Source of the DNA: Paenibacillus methanolicus
GTDB taxonomy: Bacteria; Bacillota; Bacilli; Paenibacillales; Paenibacillaceae
Assembly: GCF_008124765.1 (NCBI RefSeq)
Contig: NZ_VNHS01000015.1
Coordinates: 1 to 64,000, forward strand
Direction: 5' to 3'
DNA: 64,000 nt
Positions within the stretch are counted from its first letter, which is position 1. Each line of letters opens with the position of its first letter. Positions 55,408-63,826 of this stretch are shown here, piece after piece. Under the pieces are notes generated by a model. The model was not told the DNA's origin. It ran no database searches and was given only the letters and a program-made list of their open reading frames with translations. Position numbers and translations under genes: made by a program.

Positions 55408-56374
55408 GATCGGGGAGGGCGAGCTGGTGACGCTGCTCGGACCGTCCGGCTGCGGCAAAAGCACGCTGCTGCGGGCGATCGCGGGGTTAACCTCCATCGA
55501 CGAGGGATCGATCGAGATCGGGGGACGCGACGTAACGGCGCTGCCGCCGAAGGCGCGTCAGGTGGGCATGGTGTTCCAATCCTACGCGCTCTTCCCTAAT
55601 ATGACCGTGTTCGAGAACATCGCCTTCGGGCTGAAAATGGACGGCATGAAGCGCGCCGACTATACGCCGCTCGTGGAGGAGATGATCGGCATTATCGCGC
55701 TCGAGGGGATGGAGGACCGGTACCCGGCTCAGCTCTCGGGCGGTCAACAGCAGCGCGTCGCGCTCGGCCGGGCGCTCGTGAAGCGCCCGAAGGTGCTGCT
55801 GCTCGACGAGCCGCTCAGCGCCTTGGACGCGCAAATCCGGCGCAGTCTGCGCGGGGAAATTCGCGCTATCCAGCGCAAGCTTCGCATGACGACCGTATTC
55901 GTGACGCACGATCAGGAGGAAGCGCTGACGATCTCGGATCGCATCATCGTCATGAACCGGGGAGGCATCGAGCAGGAAGGCGCGCCGGAGGACATCTACG
56001 CGGCGCCCGCGACGGAGTTCGTCAGCCGGTTCATCGGCAGCTACAACGTCTGGGAGCGGACGCGGCTGTCGGACGCGGGCCTTGCCGGCTGGCCGCCGGG
56101 CGAGTTGTTCGCGGTCCGGCCGGAGGCGATCGTCATTCGGCCGGCGTCGGAGGAGCCGGCCGGCGCGGAGTCGTCGTGCATCGTCGTGAGCGGCCGAGTG
56201 GGGAGCATCTCCATCCTCGGCAGCATCAAGCGGTTCGAGGTCGATGCGGGCGCGCTCGGGACCGTGACGGTCGATGCGCTGCATGACGCGCATTCGCGGC
56301 GGCTGCAGGAAGCGGCGGACGTGAAGCTGTATATTCCGCGCGAGGCGTGCAGCCCGCTTCGGAAGAGTTCTTAG
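55334..56374 (+). CDS. ABC importer ATPase
   Basis: 346 residues of the PotA/FbpC type: Walker A GPSGCGKST, Q-loop FQSYALFPNMTVFENI, signature LSGGQQQRVALGRAL, Walker B VLLLDEPLSALD, H-loop VTHDQEEA, and a C-terminal TOBE-like domain (VRPEAIVIRP). GGAGGAATC precedes ATG. It energises the two permeases above. A polyamine, ferric-iron or similar substrate is the usual range. Confidence 0.92.
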   Translation: MSFVRIGNVRKAYQQQPVLNRVHIEIGEGELVTLLGPSGCGKSTLLRAIAGLTSIDEGSIEIGGRDVTALPPKARQVGMVFQSYALFPNMTVFENIAFGLKMDGMKRADYTPLVEEMIGIIALEGMEDRYPAQLSGGQQQRVALGRALVKRPKVLLLDEPLSALDAQIRRSLRGEIRAIQRKLRMTTVFVTHDQEEALTISDRIIVMNRGGIEQEGAPEDIYAAPATEFVSRFIGSYNVWERTRLSDAGLAGWPPGELFAVRPEAIVIRPASEEPAGAESSCIVVSGRVGSISILGSIKRFEVDAGALGTVTVDALHDAHSRRLQEAADVKLYIPREACSPLRKSS

Positions 56375-56389
56375 CCTGCGAGAAGAAAG

Positions 56390-56428
56390 GCCGGCGGCCG
56401 TCATGGGCATCATGAGGGCCGCCGGCTT
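56390..56428 (+). terminator. Terminator of the importer operon
   Basis: Perfect 10-bp stem GCCGGCGGCC / GGCCGCCGGC with a 17-base loop, then TTGTT. Confidence 0.55.
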
Positions 56429-56493
56429 GTTCGCGTTTATGCGAGGCCGGCCGCTGTGAAGGCGGCTGCCTCCTCGGTGCTCGACCGCGGCGC

Positions 56494-57717
56494 TTAACGC
56501 GCCAACTTTAACAGATCGGCCGCGCCCGTGAACGTTGCGGTATTATAGAGCATCAGGACGTTCGTAATGCTGTGCTCCTTCATATACCCATCGACGCTGC
56601 CGTTATAATAGCGCATATCCACTACATGCAGCTCCGCGACGTCCTGCGCCAGGAACGGAATGACACTATGCGCATACGAATCTTTGATGACGAGCAGTTT
56701 GTCCAGCTTTCGTTCCTGTTTCGCCAGATCGCTCTTGATCGTCATGAGCGCATGGACGCCGCCGAGAAAATACGAATACTGATCTTTCTTCTTCAAATAA
56801 GCGGGCGCATATAAGCTTCCCGACGTATCTCCGGTATCGGCAACCGTGACTTCGACGCTTACGGGATGCTTGGGCACATACGCTTGGATGGTATCGGGGG
56901 TAATGCCGCTGAACTGCCCACGCGTATGAAAGCTGCCGAGGAACGAGGCGGATACGTCGCGAACGTCGAAACCCGTCTCGGGCCGAGGCGTCCAGCCCAT
57001 CCGCTCGCTGGAAGCCCGGTAAGCCAGATAGGCGCTGTAGGTCGTCCAGTGGTGGTCAGTCCGGTAGTAGATTGGCTTCTCCGCGGCCGGCGCGAGAACA
57101 TCAAACCCGTCCACGAATGCCAGGCTGTCCCTGAGCTGATCGCCGATGTATCGGTTCACTTCCGTCTGCGGATAGCTGACTGCTTTCCAAGGCAGGCGAT
57201 CCGGGTAGACGCCGATCGAGGTCGGGGCGAGCAGGAAGGTAAGCCGCGATTCAAGATGCCGCCGAGCGAATGCCTGCACCGCCGCGAGCTGCGCGTCCAG
57301 CTTGGTCCAGTCCGGCTCCGCGAATTTCTCGAACAGGTAGCCGTCTTTTCCTTTGTAAATGCCGTTGTTCTCCAGCTGCAGCCGCAGCTGCTCCAGCGAC
57401 GATTTGGCCCACACCCACCGGTCCCGAAGCGGAAAATGATCGGTTACGTATTCCTCGGCCTCATCCGCGAACGTCTTATCCTTCACTTTGCTCCACGACA
57501 GCTCTGGCCAAGCCTGCAGCGGCCGGTTCTCCGTCTCCGAGAATGTCCGGCCGGGCAGGATCAGGTAGAGGGCGGGCATGACGGCCAGCGCCGCCAGAAA
57601 ACCCGCGACGAGGAGCCGGTCCGCGCGCGGGGACGGTCGGGCGGCAGAGCGTGTTTCCGCGGCGAGACCCGTGTTCGCCGTCCTTCCCGCTTGCTTATCC
57701 GAACTTTCGGATGTCAT
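56494..57717 (-). CDS. DHHW family protein (AlgX/AlgJ-like acetyltransferase partner)
   Basis: 407 residues. An N-terminal cytoplasmic tail, one membrane helix (LLVAGFLAALAVMPALYLIL) and an extracytoplasmic domain with the family motif TDHHWTTYSAYLAY and VIKDSYAHSVIPFL, the SGNH-like region of AlgX/AlgJ proteins. These complete O-acetylation of exported polymers begun by an MBOAT protein, which is the upstream gene. ATG at 57717 has AAAGGAGGC before it; a longer frame begins upstream and lacks a ribosome site. Confidence 0.85.
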   Translation of the reverse strand: MTSESSDKQAGRTANTGLAAETRSAARPSPRADRLLVAGFLAALAVMPALYLILPGRTFSETENRPLQAWPELSWSKVKDKTFADEAEEYVTDHFPLRDRWVWAKSSLEQLRLQLENNGIYKGKDGYLFEKFAEPDWTKLDAQLAAVQAFARRHLESRLTFLLAPTSIGVYPDRLPWKAVSYPQTEVNRYIGDQLRDSLAFVDGFDVLAPAAEKPIYYRTDHHWTTYSAYLAYRASSERMGWTPRPETGFDVRDVSASFLGSFHTRGQFSGITPDTIQAYVPKHPVSVEVTVADTGDTSGSLYAPAYLKKKDQYSYFLGGVHALMTIKSDLAKQERKLDKLLVIKDSYAHSVIPFLAQDVAELHVVDMRYYNGSVDGYMKEHSITNVLMLYNTATFTGAADLLKLAR

Positions 57718-57736
57718 CGATACGCCTCCTTTGCCG

Positions 57737-59119
57737 CTAGAAACGGAAGTATAGGAACGGATTGAACGTGGCATCGACCAAATAGGCGATCGACATGAGC
57801 CACAACGCGCCATAGCCGAATAGCTGCACCGCCGCCGCTTGATGCCGCAGCCGGATGCGGGCCGGCATGGAAGCCGCCGCGAGGAGGGCGAGCAGCACCG
57901 CGTTCGTATACAGCAGATACAGCGTCTCGTCGTTCCACGGCGGGGCTCCGTTCGCGCCGAACATCGCGCTTAGGTAACCGGTGACGCCGCTCAGCTCGTC
58001 GAAAGCGAACAGCACCCAGCCGATCAAAATGAGCAGGAGCGCATACGCATGCCGCATCCAGCGCGGGGAGCGGGACAGCAGCGCGAGCAGGAACCATTTC
58101 TCGGCCATGAGAATCAGGCCGAAATACAGCCCCCACAGCAGGAAATTCCAGCTTGCCCCATGCCATATACCGGTTAGCAGCCAGACGGTCATAATATTGC
58201 GCGATTGGATCCGCGGTCCGCGCCGGTTGCCGCCGAGCGGGATGTAGACGTAGTCCCGGAACCACGTGCTAAGCGAAATATGCCACCGCCGCCAGAAGTC
58301 CGTGATGCTTTGCGCCATGTACGGCAGGTTGAAATTTTCGTTGAACCGGAAGCCGAACATTAGCCCCAGGCCGATCGCCATATCCGAATAGCCGCTGAAG
58401 TCAAAGTAGATTTGAAACGCGAACGCGACGATGCCCAGCCATGCCGTCGCGGCGGGCAGCGTGTCGGCATGGCTGGCCGATACCGTCGCCCAGAGCAGCC
58501 CGATATTATTGGCGAGCAGCACCTTTTTGGCCAAGCCGATAATGAAGCGGCGCACGCCCTCCGCGAACATGGACGCATCTATGGTACGGTGCCGGATCTG
58601 TTCCGATACGGTGCCGTAATGGATGATCGGACCGGCGACGAGCTGCGGGAACAGCGCGACGAACGTCGCGAAGTCCAGCCAGTTGCGCTGGGCTGGGGCG
58701 GTGCGCCGGTAGATGTCGATGATGTAGGACATCGACTGGAAGGTGTAGAACGAGATGCCGATCGGCAGCGGCAAATCCGTCTTCGGGATGTCCGTGGCGA
58801 GCAGCGCGTTCGCGTTATTGATGAGGAAATCCGCGTATTTGAAAAAGCCGAGCAAGCACAAGTTCACGATGATCGAGCCGGCTACGATGGCTTTGCGCCG
58901 GTAATCGGGCGTGCGTTCCCGGTCGAGCGCGAGGCCGAACAAGTAGTCCATGACGGTCGAGAACAGCATCAGGACGATGTAGACCGGCTCGCCCCACGCG
59001 TAGAAGAGAAGGCTTGCGGCGAGCAGAATCGCATTCTTGGCCTGCCTTGGCGCGCCATAATACAGCACTAGCACGGCGGGCAGGAAGGCGAACAGGAACA
59101 GCAGGCTGCTGAAGACCAT
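57737..59119 (-). CDS. MBOAT family O-acyltransferase (AlgI-like)
   Basis: 460 residues with about ten helices. The MBOAT active-site region with its conserved His is LLTGIWHGASWNFLLWGLYFGL. LVAGPIIHY and DFSGYSDMAIGLGLMFGF are typical of AlgI/PatA-like acetyl transfer proteins. It brings acetyl groups across the membrane for a cell-wall or extracellular polymer, for use by the downstream DHHW protein. It follows the lipoprotein gene with a 6-base gap and a weak ribosome site, which suggests coupled translation. Confidence 0.9.
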   Translation of the reverse strand: MVFSSLLFLFAFLPAVLVLYYGAPRQAKNAILLAASLLFYAWGEPVYIVLMLFSTVMDYLFGLALDRERTPDYRRKAIVAGSIIVNLCLLGFFKYADFLINNANALLATDIPKTDLPLPIGISFYTFQSMSYIIDIYRRTAPAQRNWLDFATFVALFPQLVAGPIIHYGTVSEQIRHRTIDASMFAEGVRRFIIGLAKKVLLANNIGLLWATVSASHADTLPAATAWLGIVAFAFQIYFDFSGYSDMAIGLGLMFGFRFNENFNLPYMAQSITDFWRRWHISLSTWFRDYVYIPLGGNRRGPRIQSRNIMTVWLLTGIWHGASWNFLLWGLYFGLILMAEKWFLLALLSRSPRWMRHAYALLLILIGWVLFAFDELSGVTGYLSAMFGANGAPPWNDETLYLLYTNAVLLALLAAASMPARIRLRHQAAAVQLFGYGALWLMSIAYLVDATFNPFLYFRF

Positions 59120-59125
59120 GCGGCG

Positions 59126-59620
59126 TTACTTCTTGGCGAAGAACGATTCGAACGTGTCCTGCGGCTGCTGCGAATCGTCGGCGATGAAGAAGCCGACGTA
59201 TTGGCCTTTCGCGACCAACTTATAGTTTTTAGCGTTCTCGTACTGGTCGGGTAGATAGGTTTCGAACGACTTTTGCACGTCGGCCGCACGTTGTTTGATC
59301 GCGTCCATGACGGTCTGCACGTCCTTCTCGTCCTTCACCTTGACCACCGCAATCTCGTTCGTCTTCACGTTCATGAGGGGGACGCGGATTGTGAATTCTT
59401 CCAGGAGCGCCGGGTCCAGGTGGTAGAGGTTCTGAATCTCGTTCTCGGTCAGATCGACGAGCGGGGGCTGTTCGCCTTGTTTCGCCAGCTTGTCGGCCAT
59501 CTCGACGGTCGTCATGCCGGGGTCGGCTGCCGCTTCCTCGCCGTCGTTATTCGAACAAGCGGTTAACAGCAGGGTGGCCAATACAACGAGTACAAGTGCG
59601 AAATAGCTTTTTTTCATCAT
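59126..59620 (-). CDS. DUF4358 lipoprotein
   Basis: 164 residues. Lipobox LLLTACSNN, then the DUF4358 fold (VEMADKLAKQGEQPPLVDLTENEIQNLYHLDPALLEEFTIRVPLMNVKTNEIAVVKVKDEKDVQTVMDAIKQRA). This domain is commonly found in the same operon as MBOAT and DHHW genes, as here. Its role in polymer acetylation is not known. Two ATG codons lie after TTGGAG; the first (59620) is used. Confidence 0.85.
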   Translation of the reverse strand: MMKKSYFALVLVVLATLLLTACSNNDGEEAAADPGMTTVEMADKLAKQGEQPPLVDLTENEIQNLYHLDPALLEEFTIRVPLMNVKTNEIAVVKVKDEKDVQTVMDAIKQRAADVQKSFETYLPDQYENAKNYKLVAKGQYVGFFIADDSQQPQDTFESFFAKK

Positions 59621-59819
59621 GTTTCTCATCTCCAATGTGGGTTTGGTTGTGTTGTCAGGTATGTTTGACGGGAGCGGGCTGGATAATGTTGCAGGGCAAT
59701 AGTTTTCCAAGTATCCCCTAGCTTCGAGGGCAGTATGTATGGCGGGCGATTCGCATTCTGAAGAGGTGCGCTATGCATAGTCTGGGGTAGGGAGAACGGG
59801 GACGCAGGCAGCGGGGTTA

Positions 59820-59849
59820 TTGACACTGATAATCAGTATCATTTAGAAT
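59820..59849 (+). promoter_or_regulatory. Fur-controlled promoter of the haem monooxygenase gene
   Basis: TTGACA (59820-59825) and TAGAAT (59844-59849), 18-base spacer. Between them TGATAATCAGTATCA (59827-59841) matches the 15-base Fur core with one mismatch. It directs transcription to the haem-oxygenase-like gene at 59972, so iron starvation should induce it. The rest of the 59621-59971 gap shows no feature. Confidence 0.75.
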
Positions 59850-59971
59850 TGAGCGTATACAAATGTATGCGTTTATTGTTTCATAAGCTGTCGACCAGCC
59901 ATTCAACAAGATCAAACGACCGTCAGCGTGGCTGATTTTGCAGCATTCATATTATTCGCGGAGGTGCGCGC

Positions 59972-60298
59972 ATGTTAATTCAAACGAGACAGATTATGAT
60001 CGAGAAAGGCAATGCCGAGCAGGTGGTCGAACGGTTCAGCAAGGAGAGCCCGATCGAGGGCATGCCGGGCTTCATCGACCGGACCGTCATGGTGAACAAG
60101 CGCGCCAAGGACCAGGAGGAAGTGCTCGTCATGATCCGCTGGGAGTCCGAGGAAGCGTGGAAGAACTGGGAGAAGAGCGACGTGCATATCCAGGGCCACC
60201 GCCAGAGCGCGGGTCAGCCGAAGCCGGAATTCGTCATCAGCACCACCGTCAGCATGTACGAGGTGAAGACGGTACGCGGCGGCACGGCGAACGTGTAA
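59972..60298 (+). CDS. hmoA: IsdG/HmoA-like haem-degrading monooxygenase
   Basis: A 108-residue ABM-fold protein that opens haem and frees iron. It follows the HmoA pattern: GNAEQVVERFSKESPIEGMPGFIDRTVMVNK, VLVMIRWESEEAWKNWEKSDVHIQGHR (the conserved Trp and His that hold haem) and STTVSMYEVK. The AGGTG site is about 6 bases before ATG. The Fur promoter supports an iron role. A general antibiotic-biosynthesis monooxygenase is the alternative. Confidence 0.85.
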   Translation: MLIQTRQIMIEKGNAEQVVERFSKESPIEGMPGFIDRTVMVNKRAKDQEEVLVMIRWESEEAWKNWEKSDVHIQGHRQSAGQPKPEFVISTTVSMYEVKTVRGGTANV

Positions 60299-60336
60299 CC
60301 GGCCAGTTGGGCCAAATTGCTTCATACAGGAAAGAG

Positions 60337-60382
60337 AAGAACCCCCGAACTCGCTTTTGCGGTGAGGACGGAGGTTCTTTTT
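60337..60382 (+). terminator. Terminator of the haem monooxygenase gene
   Basis: AAGAACC-CCCG / CGG-AGGTTCTT stem (one mismatch) followed by TTT. Also the 3' end of the HK gene from the other side. Confidence 0.55.
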
Positions 60383-60390
60383 GCGGTCTG

Positions 60391-61794
60391 TCATCGGAAT
60401 TCGGCCGGGATGCGGACCGTGAACGTGCTCCCTTCCCCCGGCGCGCTCTTGACGCGGATCGTGCCGCCGCACGCATCCGTAATCTGTTTGGCGATGGCAA
60501 GCCCCAGCCCGTGGCCGCCGTGCTGGCGGGTGCGGGCTTTGTCTTCGCGGTAGAACCGCTCGAAAATTCTCGCCTGATCCTCGGCCCGAATGCCGACGCC
60601 TTGGTCGGCGACGGAGAGGATGACGGCGCGCTGCTGGCGCGACCGCTCTTCGGCGATCGTCACTTGGACGGGGCTTGCGGACGGGGAATATTTCAGCGCG
60701 TTGTCGAGCAGAATGACCAGCAGTTGGGATAGCCGCTGCTCGTCCCCGTAGACCGGCAGAGGCTCCGGCGCATGGAAGGCGAGCGTCATCGATTTGGCTT
60801 CGAACAACGGCGTCATGCCTTGCACCGTCCGCTCCGCGGCGACTCGCAGGTCGAACCGTTCCAGCCGCAGCTGCGCCGCGCCCGAATCGTTTCGGGCCAA
60901 GTACAGCAGGTCGCCGACCAAGCGCGTCATGCCCTTCACTTCCTCCTTCATATGCCCGAGCGTCCGCTCGGCGAATCGCGCCTCTTCTTTCTTATCCGCC
61001 GAAGGCGGAGCGCTTATGCCGAGCGCTTCGATCGACGCGAGCAGCACGCTGAGCGGCGTTCGCAGCTCATGCGAAGCATCGGCGACGAATTCGCGCTGGC
61101 GCGCAAGCGACCGCTCGATCGGCGCCATCGCCCGTCTGGACATCAAGTGGCTGACGTACACGGCCGCGATCGAGAAGACGAGCGTCAGGCCGCCCAGCAC
61201 GAACGCCGCGCTGCGCAGCATGCGCTCCTGCGAGGAGATGTCGATGCCGACGAATAACGTCCCGACTTCCCGTCCGCCCGCGGTCATCGTCCGGCTGGCG
61301 ACGAGGTAGGGCGTGCGCTCGCCACCCTCCTGATAGGCGTCCCGATCCCGGCGGATCCGGCTCTCCGCCCGGAGCTCGACGACGCGGGATTCGTCCTCGC
61401 CGGCGGTCCACTGCCGGAACGACTGGAGCGCTTGCTCGCGAAGTCCGTTTTGATTCTCATCCCCGAACAAGAGGCTGCCTTGGGCGTCGATCCAATAATA
61501 GAACGCCTGATCGCCGCCGACCGCGAAATAGTCGTCTTTCTCCGCCATGAAGCCTTTGCCCCTCGTATTGCCGCCGTGCTCGTCAATGAGCCGGAATTCG
61601 TCTTCCAACAGCGCCTGGATTTGGCTCTCCTGCTCGCTGCGCGCCGACGCCTCCAGCAGCGAATACGCCGCCCCCGCGAACAAGCCGAGCAGCAGGAGCA
61701 GCAGCAGGCTGTACTGCGCGGTGAGCCGCCATCTTGCCCGGCGGATGATATCCCCGGCATGTTCCTTCTTGCGCCAGCCGATCCGCTTACGCAT
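60391..61794 (-). CDS. Sensor histidine kinase, HK1 type
   Basis: 467 residues: helix at about 22-50, extracytoplasmic sensor (50-190), second helix (about 195-215), HAMP, HisKA with VADASHELRTPLSVLLASIEAL (His about 242) and HATPase (DNALKYSP; GVGIRAEDQARIFERFYR; HGLGLAIA). Phosphorylates the partner response regulator. Its start overlaps the regulator's stop by 8 bases. Close to CssS-like kinases for envelope stress. Confidence 0.9.
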   Translation of the reverse strand: MRKRIGWRKKEHAGDIIRRARWRLTAQYSLLLLLLLGLFAGAAYSLLEASARSEQESQIQALLEDEFRLIDEHGGNTRGKGFMAEKDDYFAVGGDQAFYYWIDAQGSLLFGDENQNGLREQALQSFRQWTAGEDESRVVELRAESRIRRDRDAYQEGGERTPYLVASRTMTAGGREVGTLFVGIDISSQERMLRSAAFVLGGLTLVFSIAAVYVSHLMSRRAMAPIERSLARQREFVADASHELRTPLSVLLASIEALGISAPPSADKKEEARFAERTLGHMKEEVKGMTRLVGDLLYLARNDSGAAQLRLERFDLRVAAERTVQGMTPLFEAKSMTLAFHAPEPLPVYGDEQRLSQLLVILLDNALKYSPSASPVQVTIAEERSRQQRAVILSVADQGVGIRAEDQARIFERFYREDKARTRQHGGHGLGLAIAKQITDACGGTIRVKSAPGEGSTFTVRIPAEFR

Positions 61795-62461
61795 GGATGC
61801 GGTACCCGACGCCGCGGACGCTCTGGATGAGCCCTTTCTGCCCGGCCAGCTCCAGCTTCTTGCGCGCGAGCTTGACGGTCGCGTCGATGACCTTCAGGCT
61901 GACGTCGGAATCGTAGCCCCAGATGCGGTCGAGAATGAGCTCGCGGGTGAGCACCCGTCCCCGGTTGACGGCCAGCAGGTCCACGATTTGGAATTCTCTC
62001 GGCGTGAGCAGTATCCGCTGCTCGCCCAGCTGCACCTCATGGCTGCTCCGGTTCAGCCGCATCGGTCCGAGCTGCACCGTATCTTCCACTAACGGCGCGA
62101 AATTGCGGCGGGTCAACGCGCGAACCCTCGCCAGCAGCTCGTCGATCTCGAACGGCTTCACGAGGTAATCGTCGGCCCCCGCATCGAGGCCCGCGACCCG
62201 ATCCTGCACCGTGTCCCGGGCGGTCAGCATGAGAATCGCGCCGGCATACCCAGCCTGGCGCAGTCTTCGGCACACCGTCGCCCCGTCGCCCTCCGGCATC
62301 ATCCAGTCGAGCAGCACCACGTCGTACGCCGCGGCCGTCGCGTAATCGTACGCCTCTTCGCCGGTCATGACCCAGTCGATCCGGCCGCCGGTCTTGACGC
62401 CCATCATATGCACGATCAATTCGCCCAGACGAATATCGTCTTCCGCTAATAGTAGGTTCAT
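61787..62461 (-). CDS. OmpR-family response regulator
   Basis: 224 residues: receiver with Asp52 (VVLLDWMMP), Asp8-Asp9 acidic pair and the Lys of LVKPFE, then a winged-helix DNA-binding domain (LTPREFQIVDLLAVNRGRVLTRELILDRIWG). Pairs with the kinase above. Diverges from the PspA operon, its likely target. Confidence 0.93.
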   Translation of the reverse strand: MNLLLAEDDIRLGELIVHMMGVKTGGRIDWVMTGEEAYDYATAAAYDVVLLDWMMPEGDGATVCRRLRQAGYAGAILMLTARDTVQDRVAGLDAGADDYLVKPFEIDELLARVRALTRRNFAPLVEDTVQLGPMRLNRSSHEVQLGEQRILLTPREFQIVDLLAVNRGRVLTRELILDRIWGYDSDVSLKVIDATVKLARKKLELAGQKGLIQSVRGVGYRIHA

Positions 62462-62512
62462 TATCGAACGCCTCGCTTTCCGCCTATGCGTGTGGCACTA
62501 CCATAACAGGAC

Positions 62513-62532
62513 AAGCTGAAATCAAGCTGAAA
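62513..62532. promoter_or_regulatory. 11-bp direct repeat near the response-regulator promoter
   Basis: AAGCTGAAA occurs at 62513 and 62524, spaced 11 bases, one turn of the helix. This is the layout of OmpR-type binding sites. It lies about 50-70 bases before the regulator start and 95 bases before the PspA operon. Confidence 0.45.
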
Positions 62533-62627
62533 GAAACCTGACCGCCGCATGAATGTTTCGTTTCACCGTTTTTTCACCAAACGCTTGTAACCTAGGGTTG
62601 TACGAAACGCCAAGGAGGTGAGAACGA

Positions 62628-63152
62628 ATGAAATCCGCGGGATGGAAAATGCTGAAATGGCCGCTGCTCGCGGGGCTGGTCGTGGTCGTGCTGGTCATCT
62701 GCTCCGGTTGGACGCACGGCGGCATGCACGGGCCAAGAGGCGGGCACGAGGCCGGGTTCGGCCGCGGCGGCAGCCCGTTCTTGGGCGGGGGCTCTCGCAT
62801 CGAGCAAGGAATTCGAGGCGGGCAAGGCGGAGGCTTCTCCTTCGCGCACCTGCTGCTGAAGATCGGCGTGCTGCTGATCGGCGCGGCGCTGCTGGCGAAA
62901 GGCAAGTCCGTGTTGAAATGGGGCGGCGCCCTCATCGCGTTGTTAGCGCTCTGGTCGCTGCTGTCGTTCTGGACGATCGCCATCACGGCGCTTGCGATCG
63001 CGGCTTACGTCTACATGCGCAGAAGAACGACATCGAACGATCCACTTGAGTTAACGGCTTCGGCGGAATGGCTTGCGCCGTCGCCGGCGCACAATCAAGT
63101 CCACATACTCGATCAATGGGAACGGCAACTCGATAAGGAGGCGAACAACTAA
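62628..63152 (+). CDS. Gly-rich membrane protein upstream of PspA
   Basis: 174 residues: a helix at about 10-27 (WPLLAGLVVVVLVICSGW), a Gly/His/Arg-rich segment (about 28-70), two further helices (HLLLKIGVLLIGAALLAKG; WGGALIALLALWSLLSFWTIAITALAIAAYVYM) and an acidic tail. No domain recognised. It overlaps pspA by one base (TAATG), so the two are co-translated. Its likely role is to recruit PspA to the membrane, by analogy with other PspA partners; that is inference. GGAGGTGAG precedes ATG. Confidence 0.75.
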   Translation: MKSAGWKMLKWPLLAGLVVVVLVICSGWTHGGMHGPRGGHEAGFGRGGSPFLGGGSRIEQGIRGGQGGGFSFAHLLLKIGVLLIGAALLAKGKSVLKWGGALIALLALWSLLSFWTIAITALAIAAYVYMRRRTTSNDPLELTASAEWLAPSPAHNQVHILDQWERQLDKEANN

Positions 63153-63826
63153 TGGGTATCTTCAAAAGAGTGAAAACGATCGTGCAGTCCGACGTGCACG
63201 GCTTTCTGGATAAGGCGGAAGATCCGATCAACATGGTGAAGCAGTACATTCGCGAGCTGGAGGAGCAGCTGGATCGCGCTGTGCAGGCGCTGTCGCTGCA
63301 GCTGCTGGCCGAGCGGAAGCATGCCGCGCTCATTGAGCAGACCGAAGCGCTGCTGGCCAAGCGCAGCCGTCAGGCGGAGCTGGCCGTCGACCGCGAGGAG
63401 GACGCGATCGCGACGATCGCGATCCGCGAGAAGCTCATCCACCAGGAGCGGCTTGCGCATTACCGCAGCCAATACCAATCGCTGCAGGAACAGACGGCTC
63501 AGCTGCGCGAGCAGATCGAGCAGATGAAACATACGTACGACGCCCTGCAGGCGAAGAAGCATTACCTGATCTCCCGGATGCAGGCGGCGCAAGCGATGGA
63601 GCGTGCCAGCAGCACGCTGAACGCGTTCGATCCGAACCAAGCGGCGCGCGGCTTCGCCCGCATGGAGGAGAAAGTGTGGCAGCTGGAAGCGTCCGCCACG
63701 GCGCGCAAACAGGCGCAAGGGCAGTGGGGTTCCGCGGCTGCCGCCCGTCTGGACGGCTTCGAGGACAATGTGAAGCTGGAGCTCGACGCGATGAAGCAGC
63801 AGCGCAAGGAAAGCGCGCAAGGTTAA
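63152..63826 (+). CDS. PspA/IM30 family protein (LiaH-like)
   Basis: 224 residues, almost all coiled-coil helix: FKRVKTIVQSDVHGFLDKAEDPINMVKQYIRELEEQL at the start (amphipathic membrane-binding helix), then long charged helices (about 25-190). These proteins form ring or rod scaffolds that protect a damaged cytoplasmic membrane. AAGGAGGCG precedes ATG. The upstream two-component system is the probable controller. The last 174 bases of the window after it show no feature. Confidence 0.92.
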   Translation: MGIFKRVKTIVQSDVHGFLDKAEDPINMVKQYIRELEEQLDRAVQALSLQLLAERKHAALIEQTEALLAKRSRQAELAVDREEDAIATIAIREKLIHQERLAHYRSQYQSLQEQTAQLREQIEQMKHTYDALQAKKHYLISRMQAAQAMERASSTLNAFDPNQAARGFARMEEKVWQLEASATARKQAQGQWGSAAAARLDGFEDNVKLELDAMKQQRKESAQG

